DNA of 64,000 nucleotides, taken from positions 5,952,001 through 6,016,000 of the forward strand of contig NZ_CP015098.1 of the NCBI RefSeq assembly GCF_001611795.1. Reading direction: 5' to 3'. Shown piece after piece: positions 19,175 to 27,001 of this stretch. A program made the position numbers and the translations under genes. The notes below the pieces were generated by a model, which had not been told where the DNA came from, did not search any database, and was given only the letters and a program-made list of their open reading frames with translations. Position 1 is the stretch's first letter. Each line of letters begins with the position of its first letter. This DNA is from Streptomyces qaidamensis (GTDB lineage: Bacteria; Actinomycetota; Actinomycetes; Streptomycetales; Streptomycetaceae).

Positions 19175-19204
19175 TTGCGCATGCCCCAGCAATCCCCATA
19201 GGTT
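19175..19204 (+). promoter_or_regulatory. WblC/WhiB7-type autoregulated promoter
   Basis: TTGCGC (19175-19180) and TAGGTT (19199-19204) are spaced 18 bases. Directly upstream is an A/T-rich tract GAAAAAATAG, striking in this GC-rich DNA. An AT-rich element immediately before the -35 is the known requirement for WhiB7-dependent SigA promoters, so autoactivation of wblC is expected. Transcription should start near 19211. Confidence 0.75.
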
Positions 19205-19315
19205 CTTAGGCACGAGAGCAGCGGCCTTCTCGAAGGCCCTGATCCCGTGTTGTACTTGCATATCCGTCGGACTGGTTCACCCAGTCCCCCGATACGCCGA
19301 GAGGAGGCGAGTCCA

Positions 19316-19642
19316 GTGGTCAGCATCTACACCAGCTCCGTCAGCACCGTGAAAATGACCGATCGCTCGGCCGTCTCCGCGTGCATGCTCGGCGTTTCGA
19401 ACCTGGGCACCGGTCTGTCCGGCATTCGTGCCGTCCGCCCGGCGTCCTCCTCCGTTGCCCCCGCGGGCCTTCCCGTCCGTGAGCGCAATGAGCGACCGAC
19501 CAAGGCACTGGAAGCGGCAGTAGCGGCACAGGCGCAGGCCTATGCCTTTACGGCGACCGGTGCCGGATTCCGGAAGCAGACGACGCAGCACCACCAGATG
19601 TGGGCCTTCCGTGGGCCAGAACCCTGGAGTGATCCAGCCTGA
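19316..19642 (+). CDS. Leader ORF (uORF) of wblC
   Basis: A 108-codon frame from GTG 19316 with a strong GAGGAGG ribosome site. It ends at 19642, 172 bases before wblC and 25 bases before the terminator hairpin. The product is low-complexity (Ser/Ala/Val-rich then Gln-rich) with no recognisable domain, so it is probably a regulatory reading frame rather than a functional protein. Its stop codon falls inside a small hairpin (19638-19654). uORF-mediated transcription attenuation of whiB7/wblC has been published for actinomycetes. Ribosome stalling by antibiotics on this frame would be expected to alter folding of the downstream terminator. Confidence 0.65.
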   Translation: MVSIYTSSVSTVKMTDRSAVSACMLGVSNLGTGLSGIRAVRPASSSVAPAGLPVRERNERPTKALEAAVAAQAQAYAFTATGAGFRKQTTQHHQMWAFRGPEPWSDPA

Positions 19643-19654
19643 TCGCCGATCAGG
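19638..19654 (+). promoter_or_regulatory. Small hairpin covering the wblC uORF stop codon
   Basis: CCTGATC and GATCAGG pair around a three-base loop. The uORF stop at 19640-19642 lies in the left arm, so a terminating ribosome would occupy the hairpin. Probable component of the attenuation switch. Confidence 0.5.
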
Positions 19655-19666
19655 CCGGCGCCTTCA

Positions 19667-19710
19667 GGGCCGCGGAACCCCATCCGGGATCCGCGGCCCT
19701 TCTGTTTGTC
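19667..19710 (+). terminator. Transcription attenuator in wblC leader
   Basis: GGGCCGCGGA (19667-19676) pairs with TCCGCGGCCC (19690-19699), followed by TTCTGTTTGT. This intrinsic terminator sits in the untranslated leader between the uORF stop and the wblC start, where it would abort most transcripts unless anti-termination occurs. Confidence 0.8.
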
Positions 19711-19814
19711 CCTGAACAGGGATGACAGACCGAAGGAGCCTCGGGACAAGAAGAGAACCCGGTACCACCCACCCCGGCCAACAGGCCGGAACGACCAGAC
19801 GAGGAAGACGAACC

Positions 19815-20183
19815 GTGCAACTCGAAGCGCACGCCCCGTCCGTACCGCCTTCCGACACGATCCCCAAGCCCGGCTCCACGGAGGACCCCGCCTTGACCCC
19901 GCTCACCGCGCTCACCGCGCTCGACGACGCCATCGAGAACCTCGGCGTACCCGTCCCGTGCCGTTCGTACGACCCGGAGGTCTTCTTCGCCGAGTCACCC
20001 GCGGACGTCGAGTACGCCAAGTCCCTCTGCCGCACCTGCCCGCTGGTCGAGGCCTGCCTCGCCGGCGCCAAGGAGCGGCGTGAGCCCTGGGGCGTCTGGG
20101 GTGGCGAGCTGTTCGTCCAGGGTGTCGTCGTCGCCCGGAAGCGGCCGCGTGGCCGCCCGCGCAAGAACCCGGTCACAGCATGA
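19815..20183 (+). CDS. wblC: WblC (WhiB7) redox-sensitive transcriptional activator of antibiotic resistance
   Basis: 122 residues from GTG 19815, preceded by GAGGAAG. The four iron-sulfur cysteines are present: PCRSYDP, then CRTCPLVEAC, giving the WhiB C...CXXCX5C pattern. The GVWGGE turn (residue about 96) contacts the sigma factor, and the C-terminal AT-hook RGRPRKN identifies the WhiB7/WblC subfamily. WblC activates intrinsic multidrug-resistance genes with SigA at promoters bearing AT-rich elements. Expression is governed by the long leader with uORF and attenuator. The following small gene overlaps its stop codon. Confidence 0.95.
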   Translation: MQLEAHAPSVPPSDTIPKPGSTEDPALTPLTALTALDDAIENLGVPVPCRSYDPEVFFAESPADVEYAKSLCRTCPLVEACLAGAKERREPWGVWGGELFVQGVVVARKRPRGRPRKNPVTA

Positions 20184-20503
20184 ACATCGCAGGAACGATC
20201 GACCGCCCCCTCACGCACAACCCGCAGAAGCAGGCCCCGATGAAGCCGTCCACTTACGAGCCCGCAGGCTCCGCGACCCAAGACTTCACCATCAGCGGCG
20301 CGAAGGACTCGCGTCAGAACAGGACCCGAGAGATGCAACTCATCCCAGAAGCCATGGCTCGTGCGCATATGCGCGAGCGACTGCAGGAAGCGGAGCGGGA
20401 TCGCCAGGCCGTGCGCCTGGTGGCCGCCCGCCGGATGCAGCGCAGGGCGGAGCGCGCGTCGATGCGTGCCCGTCGGGCGCTCGCCATGGCGGTCATGCAG
20501 TAA
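20180..20503 (+). CDS. Small basic hypothetical protein translationally coupled to wblC
   Basis: 107 residues; ATG 20180 overlaps the wblC TGA (ATGA), so it is probably translated by re-initiation. The N-terminal half is polar and disordered-looking. The C-terminal half (about 50-107) is a long Arg/Ala/Met-rich amphipathic helix (ARAHMRERLQEAERDRQA then RRMQRRAERAS), possibly nucleic-acid or ribosome binding. There are no cysteines and no membrane segment. The context suggests co-expression with WblC during antibiotic stress. A function cannot be assigned. Confidence 0.75.
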   Translation: MNIAGTIDRPLTHNPQKQAPMKPSTYEPAGSATQDFTISGAKDSRQNRTREMQLIPEAMARAHMRERLQEAERDRQAVRLVAARRMQRRAERASMRARRALAMAVMQ

Positions 20504-20519
20504 CCCGCCCACCCAACGA

Positions 20520-20542
20520 GGGCCTCCGGGCAAGGGAGGCCC
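20520..20542 (+). terminator. Terminator hairpin after the wblC operon
   Basis: GGGCCTCC (20520-20527) and GGAGGCCC (20535-20542) close a seven-base loop just after the stop codon of the small coupled gene. Confidence 0.7.
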
Positions 20543-20568
20543 CGCTGCTGCCGCCGTAGAGCTCTCAT

Positions 20569-20607
20569 CGCGGGGGCCGGTCCGTACCGAACGGGCCGGT
20601 CCCCGCG
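20569..20607. terminator. Second long hairpin downstream of the wblC operon
   Basis: A 17-base stem (20569-20585 with 20591-20607, two G-U pairs) with loop ACCGA. It may back up the previous terminator. The rest of the roughly 240-base gap to the next gene shows nothing else clear. Confidence 0.65.
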
Positions 20608-20743
20608 GTGCGTTGGGCCGACCAGGAGCGCACGCGGCGCCCACCGGTGCCGGGTGCTTGGTGCCACCCGAGTTGGTGCGCGGTGTTCGTCCGGCCGGGC
20701 GTTGTGCCCACCGAAGCGCCGGGCGCGGAGATATCGTCGCCGG

Positions 20744-20962
20744 GTGACGAGTCCTCCTGGAGGCGGCGACGACGGCTCCGCCACCGAGCCGCGGCGCTTC
20801 GTCTGCGCCCGCTGCGGCGCATCGGCCGACGTCCTGACCGAAGGCCCACCCCTCACCTGGACATACTCCGTGGAGAGCGGCATCCGTCAGTACTACTGCG
20901 AGATGTGCTCCCGAGAGAACCTCAGGTCCATCGAGGGGCGCTTGGACTCGGACTGGTGGTGA
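20744..20962 (+). CDS. Small zinc-ribbon protein
   Basis: 72 residues from GTG 20744 (a frame from 20654 is longer but starts in low-complexity Arg-rich sequence). Two CXXC knuckles, CARCGAS near residue 21 and CEMCSREN near 52, make a single zinc ribbon; the C-terminus is acidic and ends DSDWW. No enzymatic motif. Convergent with the UbiB-family gene, only 16 bases apart. Function unknown; possibly a nucleic-acid or protein adaptor. Confidence 0.75.
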   Translation: MTSPPGGGDDGSATEPRRFVCARCGASADVLTEGPPLTWTYSVESGIRQYYCEMCSRENLRSIEGRLDSDWW

Positions 20963-20978
20963 ACCCCGCGACCGGGAC

Positions 20979-22349
20979 TCACGCCTGCGCCACCGCCTCT
21001 TCGCCGTCCACCGGGTCCTCGGGGACGAACCCCGGCAGCCACTCCTCCAGCTCCTCGCGCAACCGCACCGTCGCCCCCAGCTGACACAGCACGCCGATCG
21101 TGCTCAATGTCACCCGGTGGATCAGCAGATAGGACGGGGGCAGGTTGAGCTGCTTGCCGAGCTGGTAGGCGGGGGAGCGAGGGTCGGCGACCCGAGCCGC
21201 CTGGCTGCGCATCCAGCCCCGCGTGAAGGTGAACTCCTCGACCTGGGCCGGCTCGATGATCGGCAGCAGGTAGTCCATGACGGCGTCCGGGTCCAGCTCT
21301 ATGGTCTCCTTGACGAACCCTTCCGCGCACAGCAGCTCGTAGACCGCCTCGGCCTCCCCGTCGAGGGTCATCCGCAGGGACTCGCCGATCGTGGCCGGCA
21401 GTCCCCCGGGGAGACGGTCGACCGTGCCGAAGTCCAGGACGCCCAGCCGCCAGTCGTCCTCACCCTCCGGGCCGCCGGGCAGAAGCCGGAAGTTGCCCGG
21501 GTGGGGATCGGCGTGCAGCAGGCCCGTGCGGGCGGGGCCGGAGAACAGGAAGCGGGCCAGCAGCTGACCGGCACGGTTGCGCTGCTCCTGGGTGCCGTCC
21601 GAGATGATCTCCGACAGCGGGATGCCGTCCATCCACTCGGTGACCAGGACCTGGTCGGACTGGTGCACCACCTGGGGCACGACCACGTCCGGGTCGTCCG
21701 TGAACTCCTCGGCGTGGGCCTGCTGGGCCTGGGCCTCCAGGCCGTAGTCCAGCTCCTCCGAGACGCGGTCCTTCAGCTCCGAGATCAGCGGCTTGATGTC
21801 CATGCCGGGGATCAGCGGACCGAGCAGACGCGAGAAGCGACTCAGCTGGTTCAGGTCCGACAGCAGGGCCTCACCGGCACCCGGGTACTGCACCTTGACC
21901 GCCACCTCGCGGCCGTCGTGCCACACCCCCTGGTGCACCTGGCCGATCGAGGCCGCCGCGGCGGGCTTGTCCTCGAACTCCAGGAACAGCTCGTGCCAGC
22001 CCTCGCCGAGCCGCTCCTCCAGCACCGCGTGCACGGTGCGGGTCGGCATGGGCGGCGCCGCCTCCTGGAGCTTGGTCAGCGCGGCCCGGTAGGGGCCGGC
22101 CACCTCCTCGGGCAGCGCGGACTCGAAGACCGACAGGGCCTGGCCGAACTTCATCGCCCCGCCCTTGAGCTCGCCGAGCACCTTGAACAGCTGCTCCGCC
22201 GTGCGCTGTTGGAGTTCCCGGCCGACGAGCTCGGCGGACTCGCCGACGATCCGCTTGCCGAATCCCCAGGTGGCCCGCCCGGCGATGCCGAGCGGGAGCG
22301 CGGCGAGCTTGGCGGTCCGGGTAACCGCCTTCCGGGGAAGATCAGACAT
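20979..22349 (-). CDS. ABC1/UbiB (AarF) family atypical kinase
   Basis: 456 residues. ADCK/UbiB motifs are clear: KFGQALSVFES (KxGQ motif near residue 125), the Ala-rich loop AAASIGQVHQG, VAVKVQYPG (Lys), LLHADPHPGN (catalytic-loop Asp), and LGVLDFGTV (metal Asp). UbiB kinases have ATPase activity and support isoprenoid-quinone or lipid metabolism. Streptomyces makes menaquinone, so the exact client is uncertain. The start overlaps the end of the upstream ThiF-like gene by eight bases, so the two are co-translated. The mycobacterial homologue also lies beside whiB7. Confidence 0.92.
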   Translation of the reverse strand: MSDLPRKAVTRTAKLAALPLGIAGRATWGFGKRIVGESAELVGRELQQRTAEQLFKVLGELKGGAMKFGQALSVFESALPEEVAGPYRAALTKLQEAAPPMPTRTVHAVLEERLGEGWHELFLEFEDKPAAAASIGQVHQGVWHDGREVAVKVQYPGAGEALLSDLNQLSRFSRLLGPLIPGMDIKPLISELKDRVSEELDYGLEAQAQQAHAEEFTDDPDVVVPQVVHQSDQVLVTEWMDGIPLSEIISDGTQEQRNRAGQLLARFLFSGPARTGLLHADPHPGNFRLLPGGPEGEDDWRLGVLDFGTVDRLPGGLPATIGESLRMTLDGEAEAVYELLCAEGFVKETIELDPDAVMDYLLPIIEPAQVEEFTFTRGWMRSQAARVADPRSPAYQLGKQLNLPPSYLLIHRVTLSTIGVLCQLGATVRLREELEEWLPGFVPEDPVDGEEAVAQA

Positions 22350-23556
22350 GCGCCCTCCAAGTCCCAGCCGGCCGCTCCGCCTCTGCCTTGCGGCAGTGCT
22401 CCGACGGCCGTTGCACCGCCATTGTCTCGTGCGACTCCCCGTCCTCCGAGAGGTGCTCCCCTATTCCTCTCTCCGCCGCCGCACACGAGCATGCCGGATG
22501 TGCCCGGACCGGCCGCGCTTGCCAGTGGAGAGCCGGGACGGAGACCTCCCAGCGGGCCCCGGTGCTGGACGGAACCCGGCCGTCCAGGAAGGCCAGCGCA
22601 TGGGCGGCGGCCAGTCCGGCCACGGTCGTGGCCAGCGTCAGATCGCAGGGCCGCACCTGCCGCTGCCTGCCGGAGCGCCACTGGGCGATGAGGCGCGGCC
22701 AGGCCTGGTCCCGATCGACGCGGTCCTCGTGCAGACAGCCCGCGCAGCCCGTCTCCCCGGGCAGGACGAAAGGGCCGACCACACCGGTGCCCTCCACGAC
22801 ACCGGCGTACAGATGCGGGGTCCCGGAAGCCATCAGCGGCTCGGCGGCGGCCGGGTCTGGTGCGTGCACGGCGACGTCGTCACGTGGGGCGAGGATCACC
22901 AGTGAGAATCCCGGGTCGCCGTCCTCCTCGGTCGCCTGGGCCGATGCACGGCGGGGCGGCCGGTCCGGGGCCGCCCGGCGCACGGCACGGCGGGCCGACT
23001 CGTCCCTCCGGTCGCCGACGGATTCCGGGGGAAGCCCGCCCGGAGCGACGTCCCACGGCTCCACACTGCCACCGTCGAGCACATCCACCTCGCCCACGCC
23101 GGCCCCGGCCAGGAGCGAGGCCAGCACGGCGCCCACCCGTCCCGCGCCCCGCACCTGCACACGCTGCGAGCGCCGGGCGGCCAGCTGCCCGATCGCGTCG
23201 CCGGGCGTGGATGTCGTCAGGGACAGGGAGGCAAGGTCGGGGCGCAGCCGGTCCAGCACCTCCTTCTTCTTCCGCAGGGCGTCGGCGGCCGGTCCGCCGC
23301 CCCGGGAGTCGTCCAGCAGCCCGGCTCGCGCGAGCCCACGCACCAGTCCGTCGACATGACCGTCGGGCAGGTCCATGCGGCGTCCCTCCTCGCGCAGGAG
23401 CTCCAGCCCCCGCGTGCCGTTCAGCAGGTCGAGGAAGCTGCCCGTGGCCAGGTCCATCGGGCCGAGCGTCATCGCGTGCACCGGTGTCATCCCGAACTGC
23501 ACGGTCTTGAGGTCACGCCAGCCGCGCCTGAGCGCGGGTTTCACCATCGGATGCAT
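22342..23556 (-). CDS. ThiF/E1-like adenylyltransferase-fold protein
   Basis: 404 residues. The N-terminal third resembles a regulatory or leader-binding region. A Rossmann nucleotide-binding motif, VRGAGRVGAVLASLLAGAG, starts about residue 136 and is followed by VDVLDGGSVEPWDV, as in ThiF/MoeB/E1 enzymes. Further on come a CAGC pair and CDLTLATTVAG typical of the family; the zinc CXXC pairs are incomplete and no catalytic Cys is obvious. No ubiquitin-like substrate or ThiS partner is encoded nearby. Its C-terminus overlaps the UbiB start, so the pair is one transcriptional and translational unit. Product unknown; enzymatic competence is uncertain. Confidence 0.8.
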   Translation of the reverse strand: MHPMVKPALRRGWRDLKTVQFGMTPVHAMTLGPMDLATGSFLDLLNGTRGLELLREEGRRMDLPDGHVDGLVRGLARAGLLDDSRGGGPAADALRKKKEVLDRLRPDLASLSLTTSTPGDAIGQLAARRSQRVQVRGAGRVGAVLASLLAGAGVGEVDVLDGGSVEPWDVAPGGLPPESVGDRRDESARRAVRRAAPDRPPRRASAQATEEDGDPGFSLVILAPRDDVAVHAPDPAAAEPLMASGTPHLYAGVVEGTGVVGPFVLPGETGCAGCLHEDRVDRDQAWPRLIAQWRSGRQRQVRPCDLTLATTVAGLAAAHALAFLDGRVPSSTGARWEVSVPALHWQARPVRAHPACSCAAAERGIGEHLSEDGESHETMAVQRPSEHCRKAEAERPAGTWRAHV

Positions 23557-23834
23557 GACAGTCCCCCGTATGCCGCAGATCGTCCCCGTACGTCGACGGA
23601 GCGAGGATGCGGCCCCTGGCCGAGTCCGAGTGCGGGCACGGCCGGCCTCTGGTCCCGGACCGACCCGTCATCGCTTCGCCGACGAGATCCAGCATGCCCA
23701 ACCCCGCCGTCGGCTGCCGAAAGTTGTCCACAGGTGCGAGTATTCATCGTACAAATCCGGCGGCCGGTGGGAGCGGCGGCACGGAACCGTCCCGGAGTCG
23801 GGACTTCCCCGTGTGCAGCGGGTAACGTCGGGGC

Positions 23835-24443
23835 GTGCCCGCCGACCCACTGCACCGCGCCGGAACCGCACAGCGCAGCACGACGAGCCAGCCGCCGAGC
23901 GGCTCGGGGGCGAGCGCGATCGAGGTCCGCAGGAGCACCCGCCGACGCAGAACGGTCTCCGCGTACCGCGAGGGCGATCGCACCGTAGTGCTCATCCCCG
24001 CCCGGATGTCCGAGGCGGAGGAGCAGCGCTGGGTGAACGTCATGCTCGACAAGCTGGCCGCCCAGGAGAGCAAGCGGGCCCTCGGCGACGCCGAGCTGGC
24101 CGAGCGCGCCCGGCGTCTTTCGGACCAGTACTTCGAGGGTCGGGCCCGGCCCGCGTCGGTGCGCTGGGTGACCAACCAGAACACGCGTTGGGGGTCCTGC
24201 ACCCCCTCCGAGGGCAGCATCCGCCTGTCGCACCGCCTCCAGGGCATGCCCGACTACGTCGTCGACTACGTCCTCGTCCACGAACTCGCCCATCTGCTCG
24301 TCCCCGGACACGGACCTCGCTTCTGGGAACTCCTGGAGGCCTATCCGCGCACGGAGCGGGCCCGGGGATACCTCGAAGGCGTGGCCGCCGCCGAGCGGTT
24401 GCCCCATGTGCCCGGCACCCGCGGTGAGAGCCCCGTGGGGTGA
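23835..24443 (+). CDS. YgjP/M48-type zinc metallopeptidase-fold protein
   Basis: 202 residues from GTG 23835. The DUF45/YgjP domain is recognised by NTRWGSCTPSEGSIRLSHRL and the zinc site VLVHELAHLLVPGHG (HExxH plus downstream His). About 50 N-terminal residues are basic and probably disordered. YgjP-like proteins are small soluble WLM/SprT relatives with suggested roles in protein or DNA-protein crosslink processing; the substrate here is unknown. It is divergent from the ThiF-like gene across about 280 bases that show no clear operator. Confidence 0.88.
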   Translation: MPADPLHRAGTAQRSTTSQPPSGSGASAIEVRRSTRRRRTVSAYREGDRTVVLIPARMSEAEEQRWVNVMLDKLAAQESKRALGDAELAERARRLSDQYFEGRARPASVRWVTNQNTRWGSCTPSEGSIRLSHRLQGMPDYVVDYVLVHELAHLLVPGHGPRFWELLEAYPRTERARGYLEGVAAAERLPHVPGTRGESPVG

Positions 24444-24585
24444 CCGACCGCTTTCCGCGAGCGAACAGCCGATACGGCTGTGCGGGCGTTGTGTACCGGC
24501 TCTGTACCGACCTCGTCCGGTGTCCGAGTTTGCCGTTAGCCTGGCGCGACGCACTCACGCTCTGGATGGGGGACGGTCGTTACGC

Positions 24586-26292
24586 ATGGCCAGGGAATTC
24601 CAACGCGGCCACAAGGCCAGGATCAGTGACCTCACCGCGGGCACGGATCTGTACGTAGGCGTACAGATCGCCGGCCCCGGGCTGACCTTCGACATCAGCT
24701 GCTTCGGCCTCGACGCCGACGAACGGCTGTCGGACGACCGGTACTTCGTCTTCTTCAACCAGCCGAAGTCCCCCGAGGAGTCCATCCAGCTCCTGGGCGC
24801 CCAGGCGGGCGACACGGAGTCCTTCCGGGTGACGCTCGACCGGATTCCGTCACAGATCCAGAAGCTGTCCTTCACGGCGACCATCGACGGCGCCGGGCAG
24901 ATGTCGCAGATCGCCTCCGGCTACATCCGGATCGTCGCGGGCGGCGAGGAGGTGGCGCGCTACTCCTTCAACGGCTCGGAGTTCTCCACCGAACGGGCCG
25001 TGATGCTCGGCGACTTCTACCTCAAGGACGTATGGCGCTTCGCCGCGGTCGGGCAGGGCTTCGACGGAGGCCTGGATGCGCTGCTGAAGAACTTCGGCGG
25101 CGAGGTGGCCGAGGAGGAGGCGCCCGCGCCCGCCCCGCAGCAGTCGCAGGCCGGCGCGGCCCCGGGCTTCGCGCCGCCCGCGTTCGGAGTCCCCGGAACT
25201 GCGGAGCCTGCCCCGGCGGCGCCTCCGGCTCCCGTGCCTCAGCCCGCCGCGCAGGGTTTCGCGCCCCCGCCCGGCCCCCCCCCGCCTCCGGCCCCGCCGC
25301 CCCAGGTGCACGCTGCCCCGACGATCGTCGCGCCCCTGAACACCCCGCCCGGCGGCTCCCCGGTGCCGCCGCCGGCACCCGCGCCGTACGGCCAGCCGGG
25401 CCAGCAGCCGCCGCAGTACGGCCAGGTCCCCGGCCAGACGGCGCCGCCGCCTCCCGGCTACGGCCAGCCCCCGGCGCCCCACGCCCCGGCCCCGCCGCCC
25501 GGCTACGGCCAGCCGACGCCGCCCCCGGGCTACGGCCAGCAGCCTCCGCCGTTCGGACAGGCCCCCTACGGAGCCCCGCAGGGTCTTCCCCACGGAGCCC
25601 CGCAAGGTGCTCCTCAAGGCGCTCCCCAGGGACCCGGCGTGTCCGCCGCGCTCCAGCAGTTCAAGGAGACCCCGACCGGGCAGCGCTGGACGCAGCAGAA
25701 CAAGAAGCTCGTCCGCGTCGACCTCGGCATCGGCGGGCAGCCCGTGCTGGCCCGGCAGGGCAGCATGGTGCTGTACCAGGGCAAGGTCGACTTCAGCTAC
25801 AAGGGCGCCGGCTTCTCCGGCCGGATCGTGGGCAACGCGACCGGCCAGGAGATGCAGCTGATGCGCTGCACGGGCCAGGGCCAGGTGTTCCTCGCCGAGA
25901 GCTCGACCATGTTGCACCCCCTCGAACTGCAGGGTGACGCCGTCTGCGTCTCCGCCGAGAACGTCCTCGCGTTCGACGAGAGCCTCCAGTACGAGGTCCG
26001 CCGCATCGAGGGCCACGGCATCCCCGGCGGCGCGCTGTTCACCATGCAGTTCCAGGGCACCGGCACGATCGTCGTGAAGACGCACGGCACGCCCGTGGTG
26101 CTGCCCGTCACGCCCACCACGTTCGCCGACTGCAACGCCGTGGTCGCCTGGTCGGCCGCGGCCCAGGTCGTCGTCTCCAGCCAGGTGCGGATGCGCCGCA
26201 ACGCCTACCCCGGTGACACGGGGGAGAGCGTCAACCTCCAGTTCCGGGGCGCGCCCGGCAACTTCATCGTCGTCCAGCCGTACGAGGTCTGA
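24586..26292 (+). CDS. TerD-domain protein fused to AIM24 domain by a Pro/Gln/Gly/Tyr-rich linker
   Basis: 568 residues. Residues 1-180 are a TerD domain (RGHKARISDLTAG, TFDISCFGLDADERLSDDR, FVFFNQPKSPEESI), a calcium-binding fold. Residues about 185-350 form a low-complexity linker of PPGYGQP-like repeats. From about 355 an AIM24 (TIM-barrel-like beta) domain continues to the end (LVRVDLGIGGQPVLARQGSMV, LMRCTGQGQVFLAE, RRNAYPGDTGESVNLQFRG). Two AIM24 paralogues follow at 11 and 17 bases, so all three form one operon. TerD family members are linked to stress and secretion; AIM24 function in bacteria is unknown. Soluble; no membrane segment seen. Confidence 0.9.
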   Translation: MAREFQRGHKARISDLTAGTDLYVGVQIAGPGLTFDISCFGLDADERLSDDRYFVFFNQPKSPEESIQLLGAQAGDTESFRVTLDRIPSQIQKLSFTATIDGAGQMSQIASGYIRIVAGGEEVARYSFNGSEFSTERAVMLGDFYLKDVWRFAAVGQGFDGGLDALLKNFGGEVAEEEAPAPAPQQSQAGAAPGFAPPAFGVPGTAEPAPAAPPAPVPQPAAQGFAPPPGPPPPPAPPPQVHAAPTIVAPLNTPPGGSPVPPPAPAPYGQPGQQPPQYGQVPGQTAPPPPGYGQPPAPHAPAPPPGYGQPTPPPGYGQQPPPFGQAPYGAPQGLPHGAPQGAPQGAPQGPGVSAALQQFKETPTGQRWTQQNKKLVRVDLGIGGQPVLARQGSMVLYQGKVDFSYKGAGFSGRIVGNATGQEMQLMRCTGQGQVFLAESSTMLHPLELQGDAVCVSAENVLAFDESLQYEVRRIEGHGIPGGALFTMQFQGTGTIVVKTHGTPVVLPVTPTTFADCNAVVAWSAAAQVVVSSQVRMRRNAYPGDTGESVNLQFRGAPGNFIVVQPYEV

Positions 26293-26303
26293 GGGAGCCC
26301 GTC

Positions 26304-26984
26304 ATGACACAGCAGCTCGCGGGCCATGCCCCCGCACCCGTCACCGCCCGCATGGAGAACCACGGCAACCACATGCTGAAGGTCGCCATGCAGACCGGGA
26401 ACGACCTCCTCGCGCGCGTGGGGTCGATGGTCGCCTACGAAGGCTTCGTGCAGTACGAGCCCAATCCGCCGGCCGTGCGCCAGATCGCCAAGGACTGGCT
26501 GACCGGCGAGGGCGCGCCCCTGATGAAGTGCTCCGGCGACGGCCTGCTCTACCTCGCCGACTACGGGGCGAACGTCGTCGTCATCAACCTCAACGGCGAC
26601 GGCATCTCCGTCAACGCCACCAACCTGCTCGCCTTCGACGCCCACCTCACGTGGGGCGTGGAGCGGGTCAAGGGCCTGGCGAAGTTCGCTGGGCAGGGCC
26701 TGTGGAACACCAAGATCTCCGGGCAGGGCTGGGTCGCGCTGACCTCCCGGGGCAAGCCCATCGTCGTCGACTGCGGAGGCGGCGAGGACGAGACGTACGT
26801 CGACCCCGACGCGCTCGTCGCCTGGTCCCCGAACCTCAAGGTGAAGGGCAAGCGCAGCTTCCGGGCCCAGTCGCTGATCGGCCGCGGCAGCGGCGAGGCC
26901 TACCAGATGGCCTTCTCCGGTCAGGGCATCGTCGTCGTCCAGCCCAGCGAGGACAGCACCGACCGTCTCCGGGTCCGGGGCTGA
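26304..26984 (+). CDS. AIM24 family protein
   Basis: 226 residues, ATG 26304 with GGGAG upstream. A single AIM24 beta-rich domain: MLKVAMQTGNDLLARVGSMVAY, LMKCSGDGLLYLADYG, WVALTSRGKPIVVDC and YQMAFSGQGIVVVQPSE. It lacks the TerD domain and linker of the gene before it. Middle gene of a three-gene AIM24 operon; divergence between the copies suggests a hetero-oligomer rather than redundancy, which is inference. Cytoplasmic by prediction. Confidence 0.9.
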   Translation: MTQQLAGHAPAPVTARMENHGNHMLKVAMQTGNDLLARVGSMVAYEGFVQYEPNPPAVRQIAKDWLTGEGAPLMKCSGDGLLYLADYGANVVVINLNGDGISVNATNLLAFDAHLTWGVERVKGLAKFAGQGLWNTKISGQGWVALTSRGKPIVVDCGGGEDETYVDPDALVAWSPNLKVKGKRSFRAQSLIGRGSGEAYQMAFSGQGIVVVQPSEDSTDRLRVRG

Positions 26985-27001
26985 GGGGGGAACCACACGC
27001 C

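Noticed and set aside
16893..19199. 768-codon minus-strand frame under uvrD2
   Set aside because: Shadow; uvrD2 has full motifs on the other strand.
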